DNA of 64,000 nt from Candidatus Poribacteria bacterium (GTDB taxonomy: Bacteria > Poribacteria > WGA-4E > WGA-3G): the NCBI GenBank assembly GCA_958295815.1, contig OY282374.1, positions 1,942,856-2,006,855 on the forward strand, read 5' to 3'. How positions within the stretch are numbered: position 1 is the stretch's first letter; each line of letters starts with the position of its first letter. The position numbers and the translations under genes were made by a program. Shown in pieces: positions 1 to 8,443 of this stretch. The notes under the pieces were generated by a model. It was not told the DNA's origin. It ran no database searches and saw nothing but the letters and a program-made list of their open reading frames with translations.

Positions 1-765
1 CGCGAAACTCAGCCTCCACTCGTTATTCCCAAACGTACCGAAACTGACCGACTCGATGAACTCACTGTCACTGGCTTGACACACCTGTATGATGGCTCAG
101 GCGAAGGTGTTAGCGATATTGGGTTTCGGGTCCCAGCGGGGTCTTTCACTGTTATCACCGGACGGATCGGTTCGGGTAAAACAACGCTCCTGCAGACGCT
201 TTTAGGTGTGCTTCCGAAACATGCGGGTGAGATACACTGGAATGGTGAACTTGTTGCGGATCCGAAGTCGTTTTTCGTGCCGCCGCGCTGTGCCTATACA
301 CCGCAAGCACCCCAACTCTTCAGCGAGAAATTGAGTGATAATATCCTTTTGGGTTTGCCGTGGAATTGGGACGACTTAAATCGAGCCGTTCGGCTTAGCG
401 TCATGGAGGAGGATCTGCCAACGCTTGAAGATGGACTCGAAACTGTTGTCGGACCTCGTGGTGTAAAGTTATCTGGTGGGCAGTTGCAGCGTGCAGCGGC
501 TGCACGGATGTTTATCCGCAATTCGGATCTACTTGTTTTTGACGACCTCTCCTCTGGACTTGACGTGGAAACGGAACAAACCTTGTGGAAACGCCTCTTT
601 GAAACGCATCGAGCGACCTGTCTCGTGGTTTCGCACCGACGCGCTGCCTTACAACAAGCAGACCAGATTGTTGTCCTGAAAGACGGACGTATTGACGGTG
701 TGGGGACGTTAGATGAGTTGCTTCGTTCTTCCGAGGAGATGCGGCGGTTATGGGCAGGTGAATAG
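1..765 (+). CDS. ABC transporter ATP-binding domain (5' partial)
   Basis: The reading frame is open from the first base, so this is the C-terminal nucleotide-binding part of a longer protein. Visible motifs, counted from the TTG at 76, are Walker [10 protein letters not shown] (about residues 29-37), a Q-loop (TPQAPQ), the LSGGQ signature (132-136), Walker [10 protein letters not shown] with Asp in place of the usual catalytic Glu, and the H-loop histidine in SHRR. The region just upstream reads like the linker before an exporter-type NBD, so a fused membrane domain outside the window is likely (inference). The substrate cannot be told. The gene ends about 118 bases before the next one, with no clear terminator. 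Confidence 0.85.
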   Translation, partial: RETQPPLVIPKRTETDRLDELTVTGLTHLYDGSGEGVSDIGFRVPAGSFTVITGRIGSGKTTLLQTLLGVLPKHAGEIHWNGELVADPKSFFVPPRCAYTPQAPQLFSEKLSDNILLGLPWNWDDLNRAVRLSVMEEDLPTLEDGLETVVGPRGVKLSGGQLQRAAAARMFIRNSDLLVFDDLSSGLDVETEQTLWKRLFETHRATCLVVSHRRAALQQADQIVVLKDGRIDGVGTLDELLRSSEEMRRLWAGE

Positions 766-882
766 CAGCGGTTAAAGTTGGTAGCCGAGGTGTTTTTGAT
801 AGGGTGTTTCTCTCCTAACCTCCTGGGTTCACACATATTGTTAATATGAAATCTACTATAAATGGTATATGGAGAATTTTTT

Positions 883-1713
883 ATGCCAAGATTAAAAGAT
901 AAAGTTGCTATTGTAACAGGTGCTGCCAGAGGGCACGCTGAAGCAGTCGCACGGCGTTTTGCCAAAGAAGGTGCGGCGGTCGCTATTTGCGATGTTATTC
1001 CTGTCGAAGAGTTAGAGGCAAAAGTCGGTTCAGAAATCAGAGCCGCTGGTGGGGATGTACTCTGCTTTGAAACCGATGTCTCACAAGAAGCATCCGTCAA
1101 CGAGATGGTTGCAGCGACCATCGAAAAATTCGGCACGATCGATATACTCGCTAATGTCGTCGGCATTGCTGGACCCACGAAAGACATCTGGGACATGAGT
1201 TTAGAGGAATGGAGACGGACGCTTGAGGTGAACCTCGATTCCTTATTCATCTGTTCTAAAGCCGTTCTGCCGGAGATGATCCGCAAAGAATACGGAAAAA
1301 TCATAAACTTCAGTTCCGGAACAGGTAAGCAGCCTCTTTCGCACAGAGCACCCTATGCTACCTCAAAGATGGGTGTTATCGGTTTCACACGCACTCTCGC
1401 CGCCGATGTCGGGCGTTACAACATCACCGTCAACGCTATTTGTCCGGGTTGGCACATGGAGAGAAGCCTTGAACTTGCGAGAGGCAGAGCCGAATACATG
1501 AACAAACCCTTTGATGAAGATACCTTACGCGTACGGTACGCACGGGAGAATCCGAAGAGCGTTATCGCTGGTAGGTGGTGTTCCGATGAAGGTTACAGCG
1601 ACAAGGGGTCTGGATCAGAAGATGCTGCGGCTTTAGCGGCCTTTCTTGCATCGGACGACGCTGCCCACATGACAGGACAGGATATTAATACGGGTGGGAC
1701 GGTGATGTGGTAG
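883..1713 (+). CDS. SDR-family NAD(P)-dependent oxidoreductase
   Basis: Short-chain dehydrogenase of 276 residues, a normal length for the classical family; it would oxidise or reduce an alcohol/ketone with NAD(P). The cofactor loop is TGAARGHA (12-19), where the third glycine of TGxxxGxG is Ala. Other family marks are NVVG (91-94, for NNAG), Ser 144/145, and the catalytic YATSK with Tyr158 and Lys162, followed by the NAICPGW stretch. The start at 883 is preferred over an in-frame ATG at 862 because GGAG at 871-874 lies at the right distance. A strong terminator follows. The substrate is not predictable. Confidence 0.88.
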   Translation: MPRLKDKVAIVTGAARGHAEAVARRFAKEGAAVAICDVIPVEELEAKVGSEIRAAGGDVLCFETDVSQEASVNEMVAATIEKFGTIDILANVVGIAGPTKDIWDMSLEEWRRTLEVNLDSLFICSKAVLPEMIRKEYGKIINFSSGTGKQPLSHRAPYATSKMGVIGFTRTLAADVGRYNITVNAICPGWHMERSLELARGRAEYMNKPFDEDTLRVRYARENPKSVIAGRWCSDEGYSDKGSGSEDAAALAAFLASDDAAHMTGQDINTGGTVMW

Positions 1714-1750
1714 TGAAGTGACGATTATCTCATATCAACAAATTGTGTTA

Positions 1751-1777
1751 GGCGAGGTCTCAGTGCCTCGCCTTTTT
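1751..1777 (+). terminator. Rho-independent terminator after the SDR gene
   Basis: A perfect 7-bp stem, GGCGAGG (1751-1757) with CCTCGCC (1766-1772), encloses an 8-base loop and is followed at once by five T residues. It lies about 40 bases after the stop codon. Confidence 0.85.
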
Positions 1778-2143
1778 CGCGCCTATTGTCAGAACCAGGA
1801 TTTTCAGGATGGGGGAAGTTATGGGTTATGAGTTGTCAGAACCAGGATTTACGGGATTCAAGGATTTTCAGGATAATTGGTAGTCAGTTGTCTTCGTCTG
1901 AATCGCGGATTATCACGGATTTATCGGATTTCGCTGATTTTGGAGACTTCTGTGTGTTCAACGTTTTGCTGATATGTTGGGGTTTTGGGTTGTCATTTCT
2001 TTAGCCGCAGCGGGGATATGTTTATAGAATTAATTTCATAGTTTTCATAGCACATTAGTAAATGTGAGAGATTCGGAGAAGGGTTATGAACGTAGATAGG
2101 GACTGGGTTTTTGAGGGTTTTGGAAAGGATTAGTGAATAAGCT

Positions 2144-2174
2144 GCTATGAAATTTGCTATGAAAATTTCATAGC
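2144..2174. repeat. 12-bp inverted repeat
   Basis: GCTATGAAATTT (2144-2155) is perfectly complementary to AAATTTCATAGC (2163-2174), with a 7-base loop. A related half-site, TTCATAGTTTTCATAGC, lies near 2034-2050. It could form a hairpin; no function is evident. Confidence 0.6.
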
Positions 2175-2269
2175 AACGGTTGGTTAGGGATTGTCTGAAT
2201 CTCGGATTTATCGGATTACACAGATTTCGCTGATTTTGGTGTGTTTTGAGGTAGTGCGTTAGTGAAAGT

Positions 2270-2341
2270 GCTACAGGACGCGCTACAGGACGCGCTACAG
2301 GACGCGCTACAGAACGCGCTATAGAACGTGCTATAGAATAT
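2270..2341. repeat. 12-bp tandem repeat, six units
   Basis: Six head-to-tail units of GCTACAGGACGC run from 2270 to 2341. The first three are identical and the last three drift (GCTACAGAACGC, GCTATAGAACGT, GCTATAGAATAT). Because the unit is 12 bp, all frames through it stay open, and on the minus strand it would read as a four-residue repeat (PVAR). No start signal or family supports translation. Confidence 0.8.
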
Positions 2342-2523
2342 CTCACATAGAGTCCTTGAAGTGACAGTTTGTGTCGTATTTTGCACATTCAAATTATGTG
2401 TCGTGTGATTGTTAATTGTCTGAATCGCGGATTCCCGCGGATTTATCGGATTTCACGGATTATGGGACTTTTGTACGTTCAACGCTTTGCCGATGTATGA
2501 GGGTTTCGGCTTGTCATTTGTTC

Positions 2524-2595
2524 AGCCCCGGAGGGGCGATATGTGTGTAGAAAAATGGTATCTCTGTCTCCTAAAGCCCCAGCGGGGCGATATGT
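2524..2595. repeat. Two copies of an AGCCCC/GGGGC hairpin repeat
   Basis: Two 21-base units at 2524-2544 and 2575-2595 share AGCCCC, a 3-base loop, GGGGC and the tag GATATGT. A decayed version lies near 2002-2020. A further copy in the opposite orientation is at 38814-38834, so this is a dispersed family rather than a local duplication. Confidence 0.7.
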
Positions 2596-2615
2596 TAGGA
2601 ATTTGGTTAATTCAA

Positions 2616-2644
2616 TTGAAATTTATTATCAGATATGGTATAAT
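2616..2644 (+). promoter_or_regulatory. Possible sigma70-type promoter for the AT-rich gene
   Basis: TTGAAA (2616-2621) and TATAAT (2639-2644) are 17 bases apart in strongly AT-rich DNA. The next start codon is about 120 bases downstream. The AT richness makes chance matches likely. Confidence 0.4.
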
Positions 2645-2763
2645 TAAGTTAACAAAATTGATATTATAATTAAAATTATTGATCTGTGAAAATAATTTAT
2701 ATATTTTTTCTTATTTGTATAAGGAAACATATGAACCACCAACACACTAACGAGGTATTATAA

Positions 2764-3327
2764 ATGAAAAGTAATTCAGACACTATAAAAGCATCAGGAT
2801 GGCGAGAATGTTATGGTATTAATGTGTCAAATACATATATTTCCCTTTCTGAAATTTTATTGCGTGAGATACTCTATTTAGAAGAATTGCACCGCAATGG
2901 TGATAGGTCACACAACGTTGAAACACTTATTAGCAAATCTTATATTTTTTATGATTTGATAGGAAGAGCTTTTGAATATTTATATAAAACTTTAATTCTA
3001 ACAGAGGGAACGGATCATGAATTCGAGCATAAAATAACTTGTTTACACGAACAATTGACAGATTTATCACAGCAAAGAATTGAAAAAATTGTTATTGAAT
3101 ACGGATGGAAGGATTTTGAAGACTTTTTGTGTTATGTTGATACTTATCTTACAGACCCACATAAAAAGTATTTTCATGGGGACTTAAATAGTGATTATGG
3201 TCACCCATGTAAACTGATCCCATTATATAACAACTTGGTTGATAATCTTGTAAGCATCATTGCTTCGGAAAACGATAAAGTATTTTTGCGTGATGAAGGA
3301 ATGATAATAGAAAAAATCAACATGTGA
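2764..3327 (+). CDS. AT-rich orphan protein, possibly HEPN-like
   Basis: I do not recognise this 187-residue protein with confidence. It is all-helical in appearance. The segment YDLIGRAFEYLYKTLILTEG, followed by a His/Leu-rich helix (HKITCLHEQL), resembles the helix pair of HEPN or nucleotidyltransferase-partner proteins, but a clear RxxxxH RNase motif is not visible. There is no signal peptide or membrane segment. Base composition is much more AT-rich than in the neighbours, and the gene is bordered upstream by repeats, which suggests recent transfer (inference). An ATG follows a weak purine-rich stretch (ACGAGG), so the start is reasonable but not certain. Confidence 0.55.
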   Translation: MKSNSDTIKASGWRECYGINVSNTYISLSEILLREILYLEELHRNGDRSHNVETLISKSYIFYDLIGRAFEYLYKTLILTEGTDHEFEHKITCLHEQLTDLSQQRIEKIVIEYGWKDFEDFLCYVDTYLTDPHKKYFHGDLNSDYGHPCKLIPLYNNLVDNLVSIIASENDKVFLRDEGMIIEKINM

Positions 3328-3412
3328 ATAAGTTTGTGTAGTTGTGTAAAATGAAAATGTTAAAAATTTTTCAAACCAAAACTACTTATTGTGCTTTTTT
3401 TGGGGCAAGCAT

Positions 3413-3667
3413 TCATCTATGAGAATTCGCATAGGCGTGTGTGAGGAGTACCTCCGTCGCGAGTTCTAATATTTGCACGGCTTGTTCACGACTGACGGAA
3501 GGGAAATCCTCCAAAAATTCATCAAGACTCTCCCCTGTCTCTAAATAGTCTGTCAGGTTTTTAATTGGAACGCGTGTGTTTTTGAATACAGGGGTGCCGC
3601 TCATAATTTCAGTATCACAAGTAATTAGCTTGTCTACTGATAGTTTTGTTTGTTCTGCCAATTTCAT
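3413..3667 (-). CDS. DUF433 domain protein (antitoxin-like)
   Basis: This 84-residue protein shows the DUF433 pattern: ITCDTEIMSGTPVFKNTRVP, a predicted two-helix region (LTDYLETGESLDEFLEDFP), then a helix beginning VSREQAVQILELA. DUF433 proteins are small winged-helix-like proteins often encoded beside a DUF5615/PIN-like toxin; no such partner is present on either side here, so it appears solitary. The start has a good GGAGG ribosome site. A role as a DNA-binding antitoxin is family inference only. Confidence 0.8.
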   Translation of the reverse strand: MKLAEQTKLSVDKLITCDTEIMSGTPVFKNTRVPIKNLTDYLETGESLDEFLEDFPSVSREQAVQILELATEVLLTHAYANSHR

Positions 3668-3792
3668 GGGGCGTGTCCTCCGTTTTAATTGCGAGTGTGG
3701 GAGCAGACAATTATTGTGTGTTTTTTTAACATAGCATTAGGTTTGTCGAATGTCAAGTGCTTCAGAGCTATTCAGTTTTCTGAAATTATCGC

Positions 3793-3821
3793 TTGACGCC
3801 TTTCACTATTTCTGATAGAAT
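3793..3821 (+). promoter_or_regulatory. Promoter for the Gfo/Idh/MocA gene
   Basis: TTGACG (3793-3798) and TAGAAT (3816-3821) are separated by 17 bases, 36 bases upstream of the GTG start at 3858. This is a good sigma70-type match in the right place. Confidence 0.6.
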
Positions 3822-3857
3822 GGATCACGCGACACAAAAATTGGAAGGAGCAAATCA

Positions 3858-4895
3858 GTGGCACAAGACATAATTCGAGTTGGTATTATCGGTGCGGGTG
3901 GAAATACAAGATCAAAACATATTCCGGGATTACAGGCAATTGACGGTGTCGAGATCGTAGGCGTCTGCAACCGGAGTCAGGAATCCTCGCAACGGGTTGC
4001 TGACCAGTTTGGAATATCTAAAACCTACGACAATTGGCAGGATGCAATTGCTGACGAGGACACCGACGCAATTGTTATCGGGACATGGCCCTATATGCAC
4101 TGCCGCGCGACTGTGGCGGCACTTGATGCGGATAAGCACGTGATGTGTGAGGCACGGATGGCGATGAACGCTAAAGAAGCGCATATCATGCGGAATGTAT
4201 CGCGTCAGAAAACACACCTCATTGCCCAGATTGTCCCATCACCAATGACACTGCGGGCAGACAAAACCATAAAACGCCTTATTGCTGAAGGATATATCGG
4301 AGATGTACTTGCCGTGGAAGCACGCGCAGGCGGCGCATTTCTCGACACCGAAGGACCGCTCCAGTGGCGGCAGGATTTCGACCTCAGCGGGTTGAACATC
4401 ATGAGCATGGGAATCTGGTACGAGGCGTTGCTACGTTGGGTCGGCGAAGCGACACGGATTATGGCGATGGGCAAGACTTTCGTCAAAATGCGTCCCGATG
4501 CTGACGGTGTAATGCGTTCCGTACGGATTCCAGAACATATTGATGTTGTTGGCGATCTCGCTTGTGGTGCGCAGCTTCATATACAGGTTTCCAATGTCTC
4601 AGGCTTAGCAGGTGCACCGGAGGTCTATGTTTTCGGTAGCAATGGAACTTTACGCTTTTCAGGGAATAATCTCTACGGCGGACAGAAAGGCGATACAGAA
4701 CTCACCGAGATTGATATTCCCGATTCAGAGGCTGGGGCGTGGCGAGTTGAGGAGGAATTTATCAATGCTATCCGTGGCGAAGAGGTTATCACACACACCG
4801 ACTTTGACACCGGCGTGAAATACATGGAGTTTACGGAAGCGGTCACACGGAGTATGCAGTCAGGTGCAGTGGTGACTTTGCCGCTGCAGATATAG
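3858..4895 (+). CDS. Gfo/Idh/MocA family oxidoreductase
   Basis: NAD(P)-dependent sugar/inositol-type dehydrogenase family, 345 residues. The Rossmann motif VGIIGAGGNTRSKHIPG is at the N-terminus and the acidic NAD-ribose region is in VGVCNRS. The canonical EKP loop that carries the catalytic lysine reads CEARMAMN here, so the lysine is missing. The C-terminal alpha/beta domain is of normal length. The start is GTG, supported by AAGGAG just upstream. The reaction is unknown, and the altered loop leaves open a non-standard or non-catalytic role. Confidence 0.85.
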   Translation: MAQDIIRVGIIGAGGNTRSKHIPGLQAIDGVEIVGVCNRSQESSQRVADQFGISKTYDNWQDAIADEDTDAIVIGTWPYMHCRATVAALDADKHVMCEARMAMNAKEAHIMRNVSRQKTHLIAQIVPSPMTLRADKTIKRLIAEGYIGDVLAVEARAGGAFLDTEGPLQWRQDFDLSGLNIMSMGIWYEALLRWVGEATRIMAMGKTFVKMRPDADGVMRSVRIPEHIDVVGDLACGAQLHIQVSNVSGLAGAPEVYVFGSNGTLRFSGNNLYGGQKGDTELTEIDIPDSEAGAWRVEEEFINAIRGEEVITHTDFDTGVKYMEFTEAVTRSMQSGAVVTLPLQI

Positions 4896-4939
4896 AAACA
4901 TGATATAGGGCAAAAGGAGTGTGTTTCGACTTCGGTTAC

Positions 4940-4957
4940 GGCACAACGGCGTGTGCC
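4940..4957. repeat. GGCACA/TGTGCC hairpin repeat, single copy
   Basis: GGCACA (4940-4945) pairs with TGTGCC (4952-4957) and is followed by CTACTACC. It is the same unit that is expanded into a tandem array at 53560-53736. It lies in the 86-base gap before the ferritin-like gene. Confidence 0.7.
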
Positions 4958-4981
4958 TACTACCTTCAAAAGGAGAAACGT

Positions 4982-5524
4982 TTGACATTAGGAGAACTCT
5001 TTAATCTTTGTCAAGATATTGAACTGCGGCAAGCGAAACTCTATGCCTCGCTTTCATTGCGTTTGGGGAGTGTTGACGAACGGATTGCGCGATTTTGGGA
5101 ACAGATGAGTACGGAAGAATGGCAACACCACATTCTCGTAGATTTCGGGCGGTCTTTGTGTATTGATGCCTTCGGAATAGATTCGCCTGTCACGGAGTTA
5201 TCGGATGTCTCTGTTCAGCAGATCACCGACGCTCTGGACGCACACGAACAAAAAGTCGAGGGTGGCAATATCTCACTGGATGAAGCCTTTGAAATTGCGA
5301 TCGCAATTGAGGGTAGCGAGGCGGATGCCGTCTATATGTATCTCCTTTCTATCATGAGAAAAGCGATTGAGCAGAGTAATCAGCCGTATCTGATGGACCG
5401 AATTGTGCAAGTGGAGAAGGACATGGTATCGCACGTGGATGGGTTGGTTAAAGCGACACAAAAGTTTGCGAGGGATGCCGAACTAATTCGGAAAGCACAT
5501 CGTCTACAGGCAGAACACCATTGA
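4982..5524 (+). CDS. Ferritin-like (rubrerythrin-type) di-iron protein
   Basis: A helical protein of about 180 residues with the pattern of a ferritin-like four-helix bundle. Helix 1 carries a Glu in DIELRQAKLYASL, helix 2 carries EEWQHH (ExxH), helix 3 carries Glu in IAIEGSEADAVYMY, and helix 4 carries VEKDMVSHVDGL. These suggest metal-ligand Glu/His pairs, although the last pair is not perfectly spaced. No rubredoxin domain is present. The TTG at 4982 is chosen because AAAGGAG sits 8 bases upstream; the open frame upstream runs through a repeat. Peroxide or iron handling is inferred from the family. Confidence 0.62.
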   Translation: MTLGELFNLCQDIELRQAKLYASLSLRLGSVDERIARFWEQMSTEEWQHHILVDFGRSLCIDAFGIDSPVTELSDVSVQQITDALDAHEQKVEGGNISLDEAFEIAIAIEGSEADAVYMYLLSIMRKAIEQSNQPYLMDRIVQVEKDMVSHVDGLVKATQKFARDAELIRKAHRLQAEHH

Positions 5525-5539
5525 GGGATTCGCGCGGGA

Positions 5540-6487
5540 CTACGTGTGTTGTGCATTGCACAGGAGATTTCCTGCTTGCGCACACGCCACCTGTTCAAGT
5601 TGTAAGGTGGTATGACTGATGCCGAAATGTGTCTGCAATTCGGCGTTAATCTGTTCGAGGATTCGATCGGGAGCTAACGTCGTGTCTTCGTCAACCACGA
5701 TGTGCGCACTCAGCGCAGAGTAGTTGGAACACAGCGACCAGATGTGCATGTCGTGAACGTCTTTGACGGGGTCTAAACCGCAGAGATGGTCTGCCACGGT
5801 ATGTGCGTCTGCATTCCGCGGCGAGTTCTCCAATAAAATATGCACTGCTTCTCTCGTCACGTTCACTGACCCGATAAGTATAATCCCGCCGATTAGGAAA
5901 CTCAGCAATGCGTCAATCGGATACCACCCTGTGAAATAGATAATCGCGCCGCCGATAACCACAGCGACCGAGGAGAGAGTATCCCCTATCACATGGAGCA
6001 CCGCACTCCGAACATTGAGGTTTCCGTGACTCTCACCGTGCAGCTTCCATAGGATAAGCAGGTTCCCAACGAAGCCGAGGCACGCCACAATAAACATCCC
6101 TGTCACCTTTATCTCTGTCGGCGACATGTACCGCTGATACGCTTCGTAGAAAATCCAACAGGAGATAGCAATGAGCGACACGCCGTTGACCAAGGCGGCG
6201 AAAACCTCTGCGCGATGATAGCCGTAAGTCCTGGAAGCGGTCGCAGGACGGGTCGAGAGATAAATTGCAAACCAACTGATTAGCAGCGAGACAGTATCCG
6301 ACATTACATGCAGCGCATCGCTTAGCAGTGCTAAGCTGCCTGACCAGATACCCCCAATCAGTTCACCGAGGAACACACAAAACGTGATAACCACAGCAAA
6401 CCTGAATTTCTTCTGGAGATGTGTCTGATGGCTATGCTCGTGCTCATCGCCGTGATGGGGGTGATGCTCGTGACTATGATTATGCAC
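5540..6487 (-). CDS. Cation diffusion facilitator, zinc/cadmium exporter
   Basis: CDF family protein of 315 residues, expected to exchange Zn(II), Cd(II) or similar metals for protons at the cytoplasmic membrane. It has a His-rich N-terminus (residues 2-23) and about six membrane segments. Two HxxxD metal sites are visible, DALHVMSD near residue 58 and HVIGDTL near 165. The C-terminal cytoplasmic domain contains VHDMHIWSL, the usual metal-sensing fold signature. The start is GTG with GGAG upstream. It ends only 15 bases from the convergent ferritin-like gene. Confidence 0.92.
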   Translation of the reverse strand: MHNHSHEHHPHHGDEHEHSHQTHLQKKFRFAVVITFCVFLGELIGGIWSGSLALLSDALHVMSDTVSLLISWFAIYLSTRPATASRTYGYHRAEVFAALVNGVSLIAISCWIFYEAYQRYMSPTEIKVTGMFIVACLGFVGNLLILWKLHGESHGNLNVRSAVLHVIGDTLSSVAVVIGGAIIYFTGWYPIDALLSFLIGGIILIGSVNVTREAVHILLENSPRNADAHTVADHLCGLDPVKDVHDMHIWSLCSNYSALSAHIVVDEDTTLAPDRILEQINAELQTHFGISHTTLQLEQVACAQAGNLLCNAQHT

Positions 6488-6535
6488 AGCGTCTCCGTTA
6501 AGGGTAACGAACCTCGTCTTGTAATGCCGGTTCGT

Positions 6536-6853
6536 TTAGTCTGAGTCGGTAGATTTACTCTTTGATTCGCTACTGGTATCGGCTTTCTTCTCTTTTTTCT
6601 CGCCTTTGTCTGATGAACTGCTTTTGTCTGATGACGTGTTTTTATCCTTCTTCGCCGATTCTTTGTAGCCTTCACTCCGATAATCTGTGATGTAAAACCC
6701 GGAACCTTTGAAAATTAGCCCCGCACCTGCTCCAATGAGCCGTTTCACCTTGCCATGACACTCCGGGCATTCCTCAATCGGTGGGGCGTTAATGCCCTGA
6801 AACCGCTCGAATAGGGTATCGCAGGCGAGACATTTATACTCGTATGTGGGCAT
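6536..6853 (-). CDS. FmdB-family zinc ribbon protein
   Basis: The N-terminal 45 residues form the FmdB zinc ribbon: MPTYEYKC, CLAC, then ECPECHG, giving two CxxC pairs. The C-terminal 45 residues are low-complexity Lys/Ser/Asp, probably disordered. These proteins are called putative regulators by homology, and their molecular role is not established. The ribosome site is strong (GGAGG). It lies upstream of the CDF gene on the same strand with about 48 bases between, so co-transcription is possible. Confidence 0.88.
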   Translation of the reverse strand: MPTYEYKCLACDTLFERFQGINAPPIEECPECHGKVKRLIGAGAGLIFKGSGFYITDYRSEGYKESAKKDKNTSSDKSSSSDKGEKKEKKADTSSESKSKSTDSD

Positions 6854-7063
6854 ATAAAATTATCCTCCATTTCGACGTACGTCGCTGACAGATTTCCCTG
6901 TAAGGGGACTCCTTGGGTTTCTAAGTCATGGTGCTTTACTGACCATTGATGGCTGACTACTGACAGCCACTGAAAAAGTTTGTTGATAAAAAGAAGATAT
7001 TCTGGTAAATTTTAACTGTTATACAGGCAAAAGTCAAGCGAATTTTTGTGAATGGAGTTTTTT

Positions 7064-8422
7064 ATGTTTCGCCTTCCTATTGACGCTGAAGCGTTTCCAC
7101 TCGGTAAGGGACCGATGGTAATGCTGGTTCTCTTCCTTGTATCTACCCTTTTTATTTTTGGGCGTACTGAGCAAGAGGGTGAGAGTCTGGAATTTTGGAT
7201 TTTCGCCAACACCCACTATGAGGAGTACCAAGCGCGCGTGCCGATTTTTGAGGCGCAGAACCCAGGTGTCAATGTGCATCTTATCAATTTCGGTAACACA
7301 ATGCACGATAAACTCCTCGCTTCCATGTTGTCCAATTTCGGTGCGCCGGATCTCGTTGAGGTTGAGATTACATCCATCGGCAGGTTTCTTAAAGGGGCAA
7401 TTGACGAGGTCGGTTTTGTCGATCTTCGCCCGCGATTAGAGAGCGAAGGCTGGATGGAAAAGTTGGTCGTCAGCCGATTCACACCTTGGTCCTATCGAGG
7501 ACGGATTTTCGGAATCCCGCACGATCTACACCCGGTTGTTCTCCTCTATCGCGATGACCTCTTTAAAGCCGCAGGCGTTGAGATGACTGAGGTTGAAACA
7601 TGGGATGACTTCATCGCCGCCGGAAAAAAAGCGACCCGTGATCTTGATGACGATGGCGAGATTGATCAATACGCCATTGTATTAGATCGACGGACGGAGA
7701 GCGACTATTTCAGCCTGCTCCTCCAACAGGGTGGCGGCTTTTTTGACGAGGAAGGCAACGTCATTATCGACAGTGAACTCGCAATTGAGACTTTAGAGTT
7801 TTTTACGGCACTGTTCAACGAACATGAAATTGCTACGCCTGTATATGGGACATGGCATGGTGATCCAAGTAATTTCGCTGCCATGCAGGACGGCAAGATT
7901 CTCTCTATCCTCGCGCCTGACTGGTACGTCGGCATACTCAAAAGTCAAGTGCCACAGATGGCTGGTAAATGGAAGGCAATCCCCATGCCAGCATGGCATC
8001 CAGGCGGTAGGCGAACCACAACCCGCGGTGGCACAATGATCGGGATGACAAAGCAGAGCAGGAATCCTGACCGCGCTTGGGAACTACTCAAGTTCACATA
8101 TTTTGATCGATCTGGACTCGTGAATCGCTACGAAACGACACGTATCATTCCACCGCTGAAATCCGCATGGGATGCACCTATCTTTAAAGAACCGGACACC
8201 TATTTAGGGGGACAGCCGCTCGGGGACTTATTTATCCAACTTGCGCCTGATTTACCGCCCCGTTATCAGAATCCCTACTGGTCGGAGGGAGCTGACTTGT
8301 TGAATGATGCTATTTTCGCCGCAGTAACAGAGAAGCAGACCCCAAGAGAAGCACTAACCGATCTTGCCGAGAAAGTTCGCGCACTCATCGCAAAAGACCA
8401 AGGACGCTGGGGGGAACTGTAG
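7064..8422 (+). CDS. Sugar ABC transporter substrate-binding protein
   Basis: About 452 residues, of the extracellular solute-binding family 1 type that binds oligosaccharides. One hydrophobic segment near residues 18-33 acts as signal/anchor; no lipobox is visible. Family marks are LEFWIFANTHYEEYQ, WDDFIAAGKKATRD and the hinge RGGTMIGMTKQSRNPDRAWELLKF. DLDDDGEID near residue 200 looks like a calcium-binding loop. The ATG at 7064 is preferred over 7052 because GGAG lies 6 bases upstream. The permease gene follows after about 20 bases. Confidence 0.87.
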   Translation: MFRLPIDAEAFPLGKGPMVMLVLFLVSTLFIFGRTEQEGESLEFWIFANTHYEEYQARVPIFEAQNPGVNVHLINFGNTMHDKLLASMLSNFGAPDLVEVEITSIGRFLKGAIDEVGFVDLRPRLESEGWMEKLVVSRFTPWSYRGRIFGIPHDLHPVVLLYRDDLFKAAGVEMTEVETWDDFIAAGKKATRDLDDDGEIDQYAIVLDRRTESDYFSLLLQQGGGFFDEEGNVIIDSELAIETLEFFTALFNEHEIATPVYGTWHGDPSNFAAMQDGKILSILAPDWYVGILKSQVPQMAGKWKAIPMPAWHPGGRRTTTRGGTMIGMTKQSRNPDRAWELLKFTYFDRSGLVNRYETTRIIPPLKSAWDAPIFKEPDTYLGGQPLGDLFIQLAPDLPPRYQNPYWSEGADLLNDAIFAAVTEKQTPREALTDLAEKVRALIAKDQGRWGEL

Positions 8423-8443
8423 CCTTCTAATTTTAATAAATTT

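Larger units (their letters stand above)
1786..2470. repeat. Degenerate GGATT-type intergenic repeats
   Basis: This gene-free stretch is built from variants of a phrase that opens with GTCAGAACCAGGATT or GTCTGAATCGCGGATT and continues with runs of GGATTT, TCGGATTT and CGCTGATTTTGG. Copies begin near 1786, 1833, 1889, 2190 and 2418. Open frames here encode only repetitive peptides, and no gene is supported. The direct phrases suggest decayed dispersed repeats. Confidence 0.6.

Noticed and set aside
294..1304. A 336-codon open frame on the minus strand
   Set aside because: It runs antisense to the ABC ATPase and the SDR gene, both of which have clear motifs, and its translation is low-complexity with no family match.
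1993..2388. A 131-codon minus-strand frame with a PVAR repeat
   Set aside because: It is open only because it reads the 12-bp tandem repeat; no ribosome site or recognisable domain.
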